A program made the position numbers and the translations under genes. Source: an uncultured Eubacteriales bacterium (GTDB taxonomy: Bacteria; Bacillota; Clostridia; Peptostreptococcales; Anaerovoracaceae). From it: a stretch of 55,164 bases of DNA. This document shows, piece by piece, positions 31,863 to 40,597 of the stretch; positions within the stretch are counted from its first letter, which is position 1, and each line of letters starts with the position of its first letter. The notes under the pieces were generated by a model that was not told where the DNA came from, did not search any database, and worked only from the letters and a program-made list of their open reading frames with translations. Location: NCBI GenBank assembly GCA_900545135.1, contig UQXL01000017.1:1-55164 (forward strand), given 5' to 3'.

Positions 31863-32786
31863 TCACAGCCTGTGATACGACTTGGCCTCCAGACAGTCTC
31901 TTGCGATTTGCTCCGAAAGCTCGTCAGTGCTTGCAAATTTCACCTCGTCTCTTATCATCTTCAGAAACTCAACCTTTATATGCTTTCCGTAGAGTTCCTT
32001 GTTAAAATTGAATATATGAGTCTCCACATTCTTCTTGAATGTTCCGACGGTAGGCTTGACTCCCACGTTGGTCACGCTGGGATATCTTACGCCGTTGTAT
32101 ATGCAGTATGTGACATATACTCCGTTGGGCGGCGTTACCATGTTTTCATCTATCATTATATTGGAAGTCGGAAATCCGAGGCTTTTCCCCAGCCTGTTGC
32201 CCACGACCACGTCGCCTCCTATGTCGTAATTTCTTCCCAGGTATTTGAAACATTCGTCCACTTCACCCGACTTTATCAGGCTCCTTATCAGAGTTGAGCT
32301 GACCACTTCGCCGTCCACCACCACAGGGTCTATAACGTTGACGGAAAATCCGAGGCGTTTGCCACATTCTCTGAGCAGGTCGACATTGCCGGCTGCCTTG
32401 CGTCCGAATCTGTAATTAAAACCACAGAAAACTTCCGCGGCCTTTAATTTGCCCACCAGAAACTTTTCCACAAAGTCTGCCGGTTCTGTATTCTGAACTT
32501 CTTCATTAAATTCAATGCTGAACATATAATCTACGCCAAGTTTCTCTATGAGAGAAAACTTTTCTTCGCCGTAGACTATGTTCTTCACCTCTTTTCCGCC
32601 CGGAATAAAGCTCTTGGGGTGATTTGAAAACGTAAACACCGCACTCTTAAGACCCTCGGCTTTCGCCTTGTCTACTGTTCTTGCTATCAGCTCCTGATGT
32701 CCCTTGTGTACGCCGTCGAAGTTGCCGAGGGCTACAGCGCAGGGACTGACGCCTCTTATCTCTTCCAGACTGTTAAAAGTTATCAC
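31863..32786 (-). CDS. ribF: Bifunctional riboflavin kinase/FAD synthetase
   Basis: Makes FMN from riboflavin and then FAD. N-terminal nucleotidyltransferase: VALGNFDGVHKGHQELI, GFNYRFGRKAAGN and SSTLIRSLIKSG; C-terminal flavokinase: VVVGNRLGKSLGFPTSNI, PPNGVYVTYCIY and VTNVGVKPT. 307 residues. The start is a GTG at 32786 with AGGAG 10 bases upstream; it follows the truB stop by 6 bases. As in most Firmicutes it ends the truB-ribF pair, but rpsO is not next to it here. Confidence 0.97.
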   Translation of the reverse strand: MITFNSLEEIRGVSPCAVALGNFDGVHKGHQELIARTVDKAKAEGLKSAVFTFSNHPKSFIPGGKEVKNIVYGEEKFSLIEKLGVDYMFSIEFNEEVQNTEPADFVEKFLVGKLKAAEVFCGFNYRFGRKAAGNVDLLRECGKRLGFSVNVIDPVVVDGEVVSSTLIRSLIKSGEVDECFKYLGRNYDIGGDVVVGNRLGKSLGFPTSNIMIDENMVTPPNGVYVTYCIYNGVRYPSVTNVGVKPTVGTFKKNVETHIFNFNKELYGKHIKVEFLKMIRDEVKFASTDELSEQIARDCLEAKSYHRL

Positions 32787-32792
32787 CTGTCA

Positions 32793-33794
32793 TCATCTCC
32801 TGTAAAACACTTTGTCTGCTACAAGCTTCTTGTATTTCAAGCTGTAAAAGGCCGTTCCGAGGAAGACCTCGCCTCCGGCATCGCGCCCAGATTCGCGTCC
32901 GCCTCCAGCTTCATGTCCAGCCTCTTTCATATATATGTTATATGCCCTCCTGTATTCGGGCCTTATTTCCATTACGAAATCCTTTTCTTTAAACTCCGGT
33001 TCCCTGATTATGCGGCAATTTGAGAGCGGCAGATGAAATCCGTTGACGAATTTTTCCCCTGTTATGCCGTCGACGATAACCTTTCCGAAATGAACAAGCG
33101 GAAAGTCAGCGCCGAGAAGCTTAGCTTCGATTTCCGGAATTTCCATAGAAGAAAGGCTGTCAAGCTCTATCGAGTCCTCTATGCTGAAAACGCCGCTGGC
33201 AAGTCTGACCAGGCCTGTCATAATTCCGCCGCAGCCCAGCTTTTCTCCTACGTCGCCGCAGATGGACCTTATGTAAGTTCCCTTAGAACACTCGACGACA
33301 AAAGTAATCTTCTTTTTCACCAAATCTATGGCTTCAATATTCAGCTCTTTGATATACACGCTGCGGGACTTGACTTTCACTTCCATGCCCTCTCTGGCGT
33401 ATTCGTAGAGCTTGCGGCCGTTTACCTTGACCGCGCTGTACATGGGAGGCGTCTGCTCTATGAGGCCGTGAAAAGAAGAAAAAGCGTTCCGCACATCTTC
33501 CTCTCCTATGCCCTCCGTGCTTCTTTCTTCGAGTATTTCTCCCCAGACATCGAGGGTGTCCGTCACCTTTCCCAGCTCCATCTCGCACCTGTATGTCTTA
33601 AAATCCAGGTCGAGGTATTCAGTTATTCTGGCAGCGCTTCCGATGCACACAGGCAAAACTCCGGTGGCCATAGGGTCGAGAGTTCCCGTATGGCCTACAC
33701 GCTTGACGCGGGTCGCTTTTCTCACTCTGTATACCACATCATGGGAAGTCATTCCGGCCGGCTTGTTGATATTTAAAATTCCGTCTTTAATCAT
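32793..33794 (-). CDS. truB: tRNA pseudouridine-55 synthase
   Basis: Makes the universal pseudouridine in the T-loop of tRNA. The catalytic Asp is in VGHTGTLDPMATGVLPVCIG; TPPMYSAVKVNGRKLYEYAR and VVECSKGTYIRSICGDVGEK are also conserved. 333 residues: the C-terminal part (from about 270) is longer than usual and holds a Gly/Arg/Glu-rich linker. Its start lies within a few bases of the nrnA stop, so the genes are coupled. Confidence 0.97.
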   Translation of the reverse strand: MIKDGILNINKPAGMTSHDVVYRVRKATRVKRVGHTGTLDPMATGVLPVCIGSAARITEYLDLDFKTYRCEMELGKVTDTLDVWGEILEERSTEGIGEEDVRNAFSSFHGLIEQTPPMYSAVKVNGRKLYEYAREGMEVKVKSRSVYIKELNIEAIDLVKKKITFVVECSKGTYIRSICGDVGEKLGCGGIMTGLVRLASGVFSIEDSIELDSLSSMEIPEIEAKLLGADFPLVHFGKVIVDGITGEKFVNGFHLPLSNCRIIREPEFKEKDFVMEIRPEYRRAYNIYMKEAGHEAGGGRESGRDAGGEVFLGTAFYSLKYKKLVADKVFYRR

Positions 33795-33796
33795 AT

Positions 33797-34780
33797 CTAT
33801 TCGTCCAGGCCGTCTATGGCCAGCAGTATTTCCTCTTCCACAAGTTTCGCGGCTTCCGCGATAGTCTTATAAATAGTACAGCCAGCCGCTTTAGTATGGC
33901 CGCCGCCGCCCAGCTTTGAAGCTATCTCGGCTACGTCACCTCTGCTCTTGGCTCTCAGGCTCACTCTGATTTTCTCTTCTTCATATTCTTTCACCACCGC
34001 GGCAAATTCAACCCCTGCAATGGATCTGAGTTCCTGAGAAAGACCCTCGGTCTCGTCCATGGCGGCGCCCGTCTCCCTGAGCATCTCCTGAGTCACGAGA
34101 ACCACAGCGCCTCTGCCGCCTCCGATGATTTTGAGCGTTTCCATGGCTCGATTTCTCATCATGAACTTTTCCATTCTGACGTTTTCATAGAGCTGAACGC
34201 TGGTGCCGTTAAAGTCCGCTCCCCAGCCGCAGAGCTGGGCAGCTATCAGGTGACTCTTGGCCTGGGTGTTGGAATACTGGAAATTTCCGGTATCGGTAGT
34301 TATGGCTGCAAATATGGCTTCGCCGATCTCTTTATCAGGTTCCGCGCCCAGTTCTCTTAGAAGTTCAAAGACTATCTGGCCCGTCGCCGCCTCTGCAGGG
34401 TCGATGTAGTTGTAAGCCCATTTAAGTTCGCTCGTCCTGTGGTGGTCGATACAGATAGTCGTCTTTCCTGAGGCGAATTTTTCGGCTCGTTTTTCAAAGC
34501 GATCGCTGCTGCCGCAGTCGACGCACATGCATATATCCGGCTCTTCTATCTTAGCGCTGTCCCATGTGCAGTATCCCTTGTCCAAAAAACGCAAATTTGC
34601 CGGAATATCATCTTCCAGCAGCACCCACGTTTCTTTTCCCAGTTTTCTTAAAGCTTTGCACAGAGCCGCACACGAGCCAAGCGCGTCTCCGTCAGGATTG
34701 ACGTGAGGAAAGAGCATGATGCTCTTTGCCTCACTTATCTTTCCGGCGATTTCTTTCAGCGAATTATTCTTCACTAGCAT
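33797..34780 (-). CDS. nrnA: DHH-family oligoribonuclease/pAp phosphatase NrnA
   Basis: Degrades 2-5 nucleotide RNA and converts pAp to AMP; some relatives also hydrolyse pApA. DHH domain motifs: FPHVNPDGDALGS, VDCGSSDRFE, CIDHHRTSEL; DHHA1 domain with GGGGHTKAAGC near the end. 327 residues. ATG 34780 overlaps rbfA by 17 bases and lies 3 bases after GAGGAGG; the GTG two codons later has better spacing and may be the real start. The neighbourhood rbfA-nrnA-truB is typical of Firmicutes. Confidence 0.95.
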   Translation of the reverse strand: MLVKNNSLKEIAGKISEAKSIMLFPHVNPDGDALGSCAALCKALRKLGKETWVLLEDDIPANLRFLDKGYCTWDSAKIEEPDICMCVDCGSSDRFEKRAEKFASGKTTICIDHHRTSELKWAYNYIDPAEAATGQIVFELLRELGAEPDKEIGEAIFAAITTDTGNFQYSNTQAKSHLIAAQLCGWGADFNGTSVQLYENVRMEKFMMRNRAMETLKIIGGGRGAVVLVTQEMLRETGAAMDETEGLSQELRSIAGVEFAAVVKEYEEEKIRVSLRAKSRGDVAEIASKLGGGGHTKAAGCTIYKTIAEAAKLVEEEILLAIDGLDE

Positions 34781-35177
34781 CAGCCTCCTCGTCGTCTTTC
34801 TGGTAGCTGTCAAAGTCCATGGTTCCGAGGATTTCATCTATGTGTCTGCCGTATTCTGCCGAGGTGTCCATCTTGAACAGGAGCTCGGGAACACGTCTCA
34901 TTCTGACGCTTCTGCCTATTTCCTTGCGGAAAAGCCCCGACGCGCTCTTGAGGCCGGCAAGGATCTCCTTTTCATGCTCGCGCCTTTCCTCTTCATTCTT
35001 TGACATATCGAGAACGGAAACATAGCAGGTGGCATAGCTGCCGTCGCTGGTCACGTCCACTCCCGATATGCTTATCATTGAGGACAGTCTCGGGTCTTTA
35101 ACCTGATGCAGAAGCATGTTTCCGACAATCTTCTTTATCTCTTCTCCAAGCCTGCCCTGCCTGTAACCTTTTCCCAT
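34764..35177 (-). CDS. rbfA: Ribosome-binding factor A
   Basis: Late 30S maturation factor that binds 16S rRNA near helix 1. KH-like fold: GRLGEEIKKIVGNMLLHQVK, DPRLSSMISISGVDVTSD and VRMRRVPELLFKMDTSAEYG (the family signature PEL.F..D). 137 residues with an acidic tail. AAGGA lies 7 bases before the ATG. Follows infB by 35 bases. Confidence 0.97.
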   Translation of the reverse strand: MGKGYRQGRLGEEIKKIVGNMLLHQVKDPRLSSMISISGVDVTSDGSYATCYVSVLDMSKNEEERREHEKEILAGLKSASGLFRKEIGRSVRMRRVPELLFKMDTSAEYGRHIDEILGTMDFDSYQKDDEEADASEE

Positions 35178-35212
35178 AGTCTTTCCTTTCCGGAGTATAT
35201 ATCAGAGAAAAA

Positions 35213-37999
35213 TTACTTTCTCTCCACTTCCACCATGTGGAAGCATTCTATAGTATCCCCGATTTTTATATCGTTATAATTTTCAATGCCGATACCGCAT
35301 TCGTATCCCTGATTTACTTCCCTGGCATCGTCCTTGAATCTCCTCAGCGAAGAAATCTTGCCCTCGTGGATAACTATGCCGTCGCGCACAAGTCTTATCT
35401 CGGCGTTGCGGACTACCTTGCCCTCCTGGACGTAAGCTCCGGCTATGATGCCGATGTTAGGAACTTTGAATGTCTCTCTGACTTCGGCTTTTCCGAGAAC
35501 CTCTTCCTTGAATTCAGGGTCAAGCATACCCTTCATGGCGTCCTCAACGTCATTTATGATGTCATAAATGACTCTGTACAGCCTTATCTGGATATTTTCC
35601 CTGTCGGCAAATGTCTGCACGGCCGTCGTAGGTCTCACGTTGAAGCCTATGATGATGGAGCCTGTAGTTCCGGCCAGCATTACGTCGGATTCCGTTACGG
35701 TACCTACTCCTGTATGGATTATCTTTACTCTTACGTTTTCGTTGTTGAGTTTTTCCAGCGAAGAAACTATCGCTCCGATGGAGCCCTGAACGTCGCCCTT
35801 GATAATGAGGTTGAGGTCTTTTACTTCGCCCTCCTGTATCTGGCTGAACAGCTGCTCAAGAGTAGTGCTGGCGTTTCTCGCCAGGATTTCTTCCCTGAGT
35901 TTGGCTTTTCTGTTTTCGGCTATTTCCCTGGCCACCTTGTCTTCCTTGACGGCGTGGAATTCGTCTCCGGCTTCCGGCACATCGGTAAGTCCCAGAATTT
36001 CAACTGCTGTCGCAGGACCGGCCTTGCGTATGGTCTCTCCCTTGTAATTGGTCATCAGACGTATTCTTCCGGCACATGTTCCGGCTACTACACTCATGCC
36101 GCTCTTGAGAGTTCCGTTGGTAACCAGCAGTGTAGCTACAGGACCCTTGTTCTTGTCGAGTCTGGCTTCGATTACGGAACCCATGGCGAGACGGTTAGGA
36201 TTTGCCTTGAGTTCGAGAACCTCGGCCTGGAGCAGTATCATCTCCAGCAGATTGACGATTCCTTCTCCTGATTTGGCTGAAACAGGCACGGATATTACGT
36301 CGCCGCCCCAGTCTTCGACCAGAATACCGTGTTCTGTCAGATCCTGCTTTACTTTATCAGGATTTGCTCCCGGCTTATCTATCTTGTTTATAGCTACAAT
36401 TATAGGAACGCCGGCTGCTTTGGCGTGGCTGATGGACTCGATGGTCTGAGGTTTTACCGAGTCGTCTGCAGCTACTACCAGTACGGCGATATCTGTTATA
36501 TGGGCTCCTCTGGCTCTCATGGCGGTGAATGCTTCATGTCCCGGAGTATCGAGGAATACGATCTTCTGGCCGTTGATAGTTACTTCGGAAGCTCCTATGT
36601 GCTGAGTGATACCGCCTGATTCTGAGGCCGTAACGTTGGTCTTTCTTATGGCGTCCAGCAGAGATGTCTTACCGTGGTCGACGTGACCCATAACTGTGAT
36701 TATCGGAGCTCTAGGCTTCAGGTCTTCTTCGCTGTCTTCAAAGGTCTCCAGCCCCTCTTCGACTTCTTCCTCCTCTACCTTAGCTACGACTACGCTCATG
36801 CCCAGCTCGTCGGCCAGGATCATCACCGTATCCTCGTCTATGTTCTGGTTAATATTGGCCATGATTCCCAGCTTCATCAGCGCCATGATAACCTGAGATG
36901 TGGACACGCCTGTCTGTTCGCAGAAGCCTGCTACGGTGATTGGAACCGTGATGGCTACCGTGCCGGTAGGAAGTTCCTCCAGTATGTTATCTTCTTCCAC
37001 AGGCGCTGCCTTAGGCTTGCTGTGCTTTTTAGGCCTTGCCTGTTTTTCCAGTGAGCGTTCCTGTATCTTTTGTTTATTCTTCTTGCCGCCGTTATCCAGC
37101 TTGGCAAATTTGTTTCTCTCTTTATCGTGGTGCTGAAGCTTTTCTGCTCTCTTCTGATTCGGCTTGGCGTTCATATCTCTTCCGGCCGATGAAGCTGCAG
37201 GTCTAGCGTCTTTTCTAGGACCTCTGTCCTGACCCGGCCTCTGCGTTCTGTCGCCGCGCTCGCCTCTGTCGTTTCTGTCGCCTCTAGGCGGTCTGTCGCC
37301 GCGCTGCGGACGTTCCCCGCGCTCTCTGCGTTCTCCTCGTTGCGGACGGTCGGAGCGGTCGCCGCGCTCTGGTCTGTCGCCTCTTGAGCCTGCGAATCTG
37401 TCGTTATCTCTTCTAGGAGCAGCTTCTCTTCTCTGAGGCGCGCTCTCTCTTCTCGTCGATTCGCCCCTTGCAGCATCCGTCTTTACAGCCTCTGCCTTCG
37501 GAGCTTCTGCTTTGACAGCCTCTGTCTTAGGAGCCTCAGGCTTCGTCTCCTTGGCAGGTCTTGTCTCAGAAGCGGAAGCTTCTGTTTTAGCTGCCGCCGC
37601 TTCGCTCTTGATTTCTGCCGCTTCGCTCTTAACCGCTTCGTCTTTGAGCGGTTCGGTCTTTACATCCTTGATTTCTTCTGCTGGGGCTGGAGCAGGAGCT
37701 GCCTTTGCAGGCTCTTTTCCCCTTTCGGAAACCTCTTTCGGCACTACGGGTTTACCCATAGGCACTCTTGTTCTACCCTCCAGAGTTTTATTTACCACCG
37801 GTTTGCCCATAGGCGGCCTCTGCGCCGGCTTTTCCTGCGCGGCTGGCTGCTTCGGCTTTACGGTCTTATTCTGAGTTCTTACCTGAGGTTTTACCGCCGC
37901 CTTGACGGTGACCCTAGGCTGTTCTTCCTGTTGGCTTTCTGTCTTTTTGGGCGTCGCCCTTACAATCTTCGTTTCTTTTGTGTTGCTCTCTGTTGCCAT
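35213..37999 (-). CDS. infB: Translation initiation factor IF-2
   Basis: GTPase that brings initiator tRNA to the 30S subunit. At 928 residues it is a long form: residues 1 to about 340 are disordered and highly biased (Lys/Pro/Ala/Glu, then dense RGD/RGE/RPQRG repeats around 190-265), then an IF2_N segment (VAITVPITVAGFCEQTGVST), the G domain from about 440 with GHVDHGKTSLLDAI, DTPGHEAF and NKIDKPGAN, and domains II-IV ending IKIGDTIECFHMVEVERK. GAGGAGGTG precedes the ATG by 5 bases. The repeats differ from neighbours in composition and may vary in length between strains. Confidence 0.98.
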   Translation of the reverse strand: MATESNTKETKIVRATPKKTESQQEEQPRVTVKAAVKPQVRTQNKTVKPKQPAAQEKPAQRPPMGKPVVNKTLEGRTRVPMGKPVVPKEVSERGKEPAKAAPAPAPAEEIKDVKTEPLKDEAVKSEAAEIKSEAAAAKTEASASETRPAKETKPEAPKTEAVKAEAPKAEAVKTDAARGESTRRESAPQRREAAPRRDNDRFAGSRGDRPERGDRSDRPQRGERRERGERPQRGDRPPRGDRNDRGERGDRTQRPGQDRGPRKDARPAASSAGRDMNAKPNQKRAEKLQHHDKERNKFAKLDNGGKKNKQKIQERSLEKQARPKKHSKPKAAPVEEDNILEELPTGTVAITVPITVAGFCEQTGVSTSQVIMALMKLGIMANINQNIDEDTVMILADELGMSVVVAKVEEEEVEEGLETFEDSEEDLKPRAPIITVMGHVDHGKTSLLDAIRKTNVTASESGGITQHIGASEVTINGQKIVFLDTPGHEAFTAMRARGAHITDIAVLVVAADDSVKPQTIESISHAKAAGVPIIVAINKIDKPGANPDKVKQDLTEHGILVEDWGGDVISVPVSAKSGEGIVNLLEMILLQAEVLELKANPNRLAMGSVIEARLDKNKGPVATLLVTNGTLKSGMSVVAGTCAGRIRLMTNYKGETIRKAGPATAVEILGLTDVPEAGDEFHAVKEDKVAREIAENRKAKLREEILARNASTTLEQLFSQIQEGEVKDLNLIIKGDVQGSIGAIVSSLEKLNNENVRVKIIHTGVGTVTESDVMLAGTTGSIIIGFNVRPTTAVQTFADRENIQIRLYRVIYDIINDVEDAMKGMLDPEFKEEVLGKAEVRETFKVPNIGIIAGAYVQEGKVVRNAEIRLVRDGIVIHEGKISSLRRFKDDAREVNQGYECGIGIENYNDIKIGDTIECFHMVEVERK

Positions 38000-38013
38000 T
38001 AGAACACCTCCTC

Positions 38014-38328
38014 TTACATTGATTGGATATGATCAATCTCTTCTAAAATCGCTCTTGATAAATTTTCTTCCGTGACGCCGAAAATACCGGCGTTTTCCTT
38101 GCCCGTGATATGGGAAAGTTCTTCCTTGCTGCCGTATATCCTATAGGGGATATTGTTTTTCGCAGCGGCTGCCGTCATCTTTTCCACGGAATTTTTCGCA
38201 AGGTCTTCAGCCAAAATTATCATTTTCACTTTTCCCTTGCCTATCATAAAAATACATGTATTATATCCGACGGCCAGGAGCCTTCCTCTCGCTCCCAGTC
38301 CCAGATATCTCAGAACTTTGTCTTTCAT
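38014..38328 (-). CDS. ylxQ: L7Ae-family RNA-binding protein YlxQ
   Basis: Small RNA-binding protein of the L7Ae/L30e fold that recognises kink-turn RNA in homologues; cellular role unsettled. 104 residues with RYLGLGARGRLLAVGYN, IILAEDLAKNSVEKM and ENAGIFGVTEENLSRAIL. It overlaps the ylxR stop (ATGA), and infB follows 14 bases later. The order nusA-ylxR-ylxQ-infB is the standard Firmicute one. Confidence 0.95.
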   Translation of the reverse strand: MKDKVLRYLGLGARGRLLAVGYNTCIFMIGKGKVKMIILAEDLAKNSVEKMTAAAAKNNIPYRIYGSKEELSHITGKENAGIFGVTEENLSRAILEEIDHIQSM

Positions 38329-38621
38329 CTATCCTCTTTAAGTTCGGTTTTCTCTTTGAGTTCCGCCAGCTGGCTGAAGATACTGTTCTTCTGTTCTTCG
38401 CTTACAGGCGTTCCCAGACTTCTCTCGAGGGCTTTTTTCTTATATGCTTTTTCCCAGCAGCCGCTGTTGTCTCTGCATAAGTAAGCGCCTCTTCCCTTGG
38501 CTCTTCCTGTAAGATCTACGGAAAGTTCTCCCTCATAGCAGGTTATCCGAACCAGTTCTTTCTTTTCTTTTGATGTCATGCATCCTATGCATCTGCGCAT
38601 AGGCGTTTTTCTTTCTTTCAC
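38325..38621 (-). CDS. ylxR: YlxR (RnpM) RNA-binding protein
   Basis: Conserved small basic protein; the Bacillus homologue has been linked to RNase P modulation. 98 residues with the family signature TPMRRCIGCMTSKEKKELVR, VDLTGRAKGRGAYLCRDN and a helical tail. It lies 18 bases after nusA and overlaps ylxQ by four bases. Confidence 0.95.
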   Translation of the reverse strand: MKERKTPMRRCIGCMTSKEKKELVRITCYEGELSVDLTGRAKGRGAYLCRDNSGCWEKAYKKKALERSLGTPVSEEQKNSIFSQLAELKEKTELKEDR

Positions 38622-38639
38622 GCCATTTCCTCCGCGTAT

Positions 38640-39869
38640 TTATTCCGCTTCCTGCTCTTCTGAAGCTTCATCAGCAGCTGCCTCGGCGGCTTCTTCCGGC
38701 GCTTCAGATGTTTCAGCCTCTTCCAACGCCTCGGAAGTTTCGGCTTCCGCGTCCATCTCAGCTTCGGAAATTTCAGCTTCTGCATCTTCATCGTATTCCA
38801 CGAAGCCTTCGTCTCCGTACTCTTCTTCCGCTGCCTTATACTGGGAATGGCTCTTGATATCTATTTTCCATCCGCTCACCTTGGCGGCAAGTCTCACGTT
38901 CTGTCCTTCTTTTCCTATGGCCAGTGAAAGCTGGTAATCAGGGACTATGACTGTCGCCGATTTTTCTCCGCTCTCATCTACGATGACCTCTTCAACTTTT
39001 GCCGGGCTCAGGACGCTGGCGATAAGTTCTTCCGGATTTTCACTCCAGGTGATGATATCTATCTTCTCTCCGTGAAGTTCGTCGACTATGGCCTGAACTC
39101 TCGTTCCCCTAGTTCCGACGCATGCGCCGACAGGATCCACGTCTTCAAACTGTGTATATACGGCCATCTTTGTTCTGGAACCTGCTTCCCTGGCGATTCC
39201 TTTTATCTCGACAGTTCCGTCCTCGATCTCCGGAACTTCCAGCTCGAACAGCCTCTTTACCAGCCCCGGATGTGATCTTGAAAGAAATACCTGAGGTCCC
39301 TTGGTCGTCTTTTTAACGTCCATTATGAATACTTTCAGGCGGTCATTGACTTTGTATCTTTCTCCCGGAACCTGTTCGTTGGCGGAAAGGATTCCCTCCG
39401 TTCTTCCCAGATTGACGAATATTGTCTCGTTGCTTATCCTCTGCACAGTTCCCGTGACTATTTCGCCCTGCCTGGTCACATAGTCGTCGAATATCATTCC
39501 TCTTTCAGCTTCTCTTATGCGCTGCACCACCACCTGCTTGGCTGTCTGGGCTGCGATTCTTCCGAAATCTCTCGGAGTGACCTGATATTCCACTATATCT
39601 CCTGCCTGGTATCTGTAGTCGATCTCTCTCGCCTCGTCGACGGAAATCTGAGTGAGCTCGTCTTCAACCTCGTCCACTACGTCCATGCGCATCAGAACCG
39701 CTATATCTCCCGATTCGCGGTCGATATCTACTCTGACATTCTGCGACGTTCCGTAATTTTTCTTGTAAGCCGACACCAAAGCTGATTCTATAGCTTCAAT
39801 GAGAACATCCTTTGAAATCTGGCGTTCTCTTTCCAAGTCATCGATTGCCTGAATAAATTCCTTGTTCAT
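38640..39869 (-). CDS. nusA: Transcription elongation/termination factor NusA
   Basis: Binds RNA polymerase and nascent RNA. N-terminal domain (residues 1-125), S1 domain (about 130-200, VTGTVQRISNETIFVNLGR), KH1 with SRSHPGLVKRLFELEVPEI and AVYTQFEDVDPVGACVGTRG, and KH2 with SLAIGKEGQNVRLAAKVSGW. 409 residues; beyond KH2 is a strongly acidic Ala/Glu/Ser tail (from about 350) with near-repeats of ETSEA, not seen in B. subtilis NusA. AAGGAGGG lies 11 bases before the start. Confidence 0.98.
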   Translation of the reverse strand: MNKEFIQAIDDLERERQISKDVLIEAIESALVSAYKKNYGTSQNVRVDIDRESGDIAVLMRMDVVDEVEDELTQISVDEAREIDYRYQAGDIVEYQVTPRDFGRIAAQTAKQVVVQRIREAERGMIFDDYVTRQGEIVTGTVQRISNETIFVNLGRTEGILSANEQVPGERYKVNDRLKVFIMDVKKTTKGPQVFLSRSHPGLVKRLFELEVPEIEDGTVEIKGIAREAGSRTKMAVYTQFEDVDPVGACVGTRGTRVQAIVDELHGEKIDIITWSENPEELIASVLSPAKVEEVIVDESGEKSATVIVPDYQLSLAIGKEGQNVRLAAKVSGWKIDIKSHSQYKAAEEEYGDEGFVEYDEDAEAEISEAEMDAEAETSEALEEAETSEAPEEAAEAAADEASEEQEAE

Positions 39870-39887
39870 CTCTAATTAAACCCTCCT

Positions 39888-40367
39888 TTAAAAAACTACG
39901 GCAAGACAGGTCTTGGCCACCTGTTCCGCAGGAAATTTCAGTTCGTTGTTATTCTCATCGGTTATTACCACGTTTTCATCTATAAGTCCCTTGAGCGCTC
40001 CGGAAAAAACTTTTTTTCCGTCCATGCCTTTGTACAGAGTCACGTCTACCTGCTTTCCGGCAAATCTGGCAAAGTCCTGCGGCTTGTAAAGCGTTCTGTC
40101 CATTCCGGGCGAGGAAACTTCCAGATAATAGTTCTGAACTACCGGGTCAGCTTCGTCCAGTTTTTCGCTGAGGAATCTGCTGACCAGCTCGCAGTCGTCG
40201 GTGGAGACATATTCGTCAGCACCGTCTCCGGCTTTGTCGATGAACACTCTCAGGAACCAGTCTCTGCCCTCTTTGACAAACTCGCAGTGATAAAGCTCAA
40301 GTCCGTTTTCTTCCAGGAACCCGGCGGAAATATCCGCGACCAGCTCCGTAACTTTTTTCTTCGCCAT
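39888..40367 (-). CDS. rimP: Ribosome maturation factor RimP
   Basis: Assists early 30S assembly. 159 residues with LELYHCEFVKEGRDWFLRVF, the Asp-rich VSTDDCELVSRFLSEKLDE, YYLEVSSPGMDRTLYKPQDF and the C-terminal SH3-like part (KVFSGALKGLIDENVVITDE). ATG 40367 is set by GGGAGG four bases upstream; the TTG of the longer frame lies within that ribosome binding site. First gene of the rimP-ribF operon, preceded by a leader hairpin. Confidence 0.97.
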   Translation of the reverse strand: MAKKKVTELVADISAGFLEENGLELYHCEFVKEGRDWFLRVFIDKAGDGADEYVSTDDCELVSRFLSEKLDEADPVVQNYYLEVSSPGMDRTLYKPQDFARFAGKQVDVTLYKGMDGKKVFSGALKGLIDENVVITDENNNELKFPAEQVAKTCLAVVF

Positions 40368-40467
40368 TTTTCCTCCCAAAATAAAGGTATATATCCAGCG
40401 CCCGGCCGTATGAACACCAGCCGTGCACGCCTCAGCCGTTTAAGCGCCAGCCGTGCAATAAAACTGA

Positions 40468-40490
40468 AAGAGTGGGTTATGCCCACTCTT
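40468..40490 (-). promoter_or_regulatory. rimP leader hairpin
   Basis: Minus strand AAGAGTGGG-CATAA-CCCACTCTT, a perfect 9-bp stem in the 5' leader of the rimP operon. A hairpin of this GAGTGGG/CCCACTC type recurs in front of rimP in many Firmicutes, as far as I recall; its function is not established. Confidence 0.6.
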
Positions 40491-40524
40491 CAAGTAATAC
40501 CTTTTAGAAATTTAATCCTTAAAT

Positions 40525-40553
40525 AGAATAACACATAGTTCCTGCAATTGCAA
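40525..40553 (-). promoter_or_regulatory. Predicted rimP-nusA-infB operon promoter
   Basis: Minus strand: TTGCAA at 40553-40548, 17 bases, TATTCT at 40530-40525 with TGTG just upstream. The leader would be about 150 bases and include the rimP hairpin and a short CCAGCCGTGCA repeat (two copies, 40417 and 40447). Confidence 0.6.
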
Positions 40554-40597
40554 GGGGAAATTTTGATGAAATGCTGTTTTTTAGCCTTTTTAGCATG

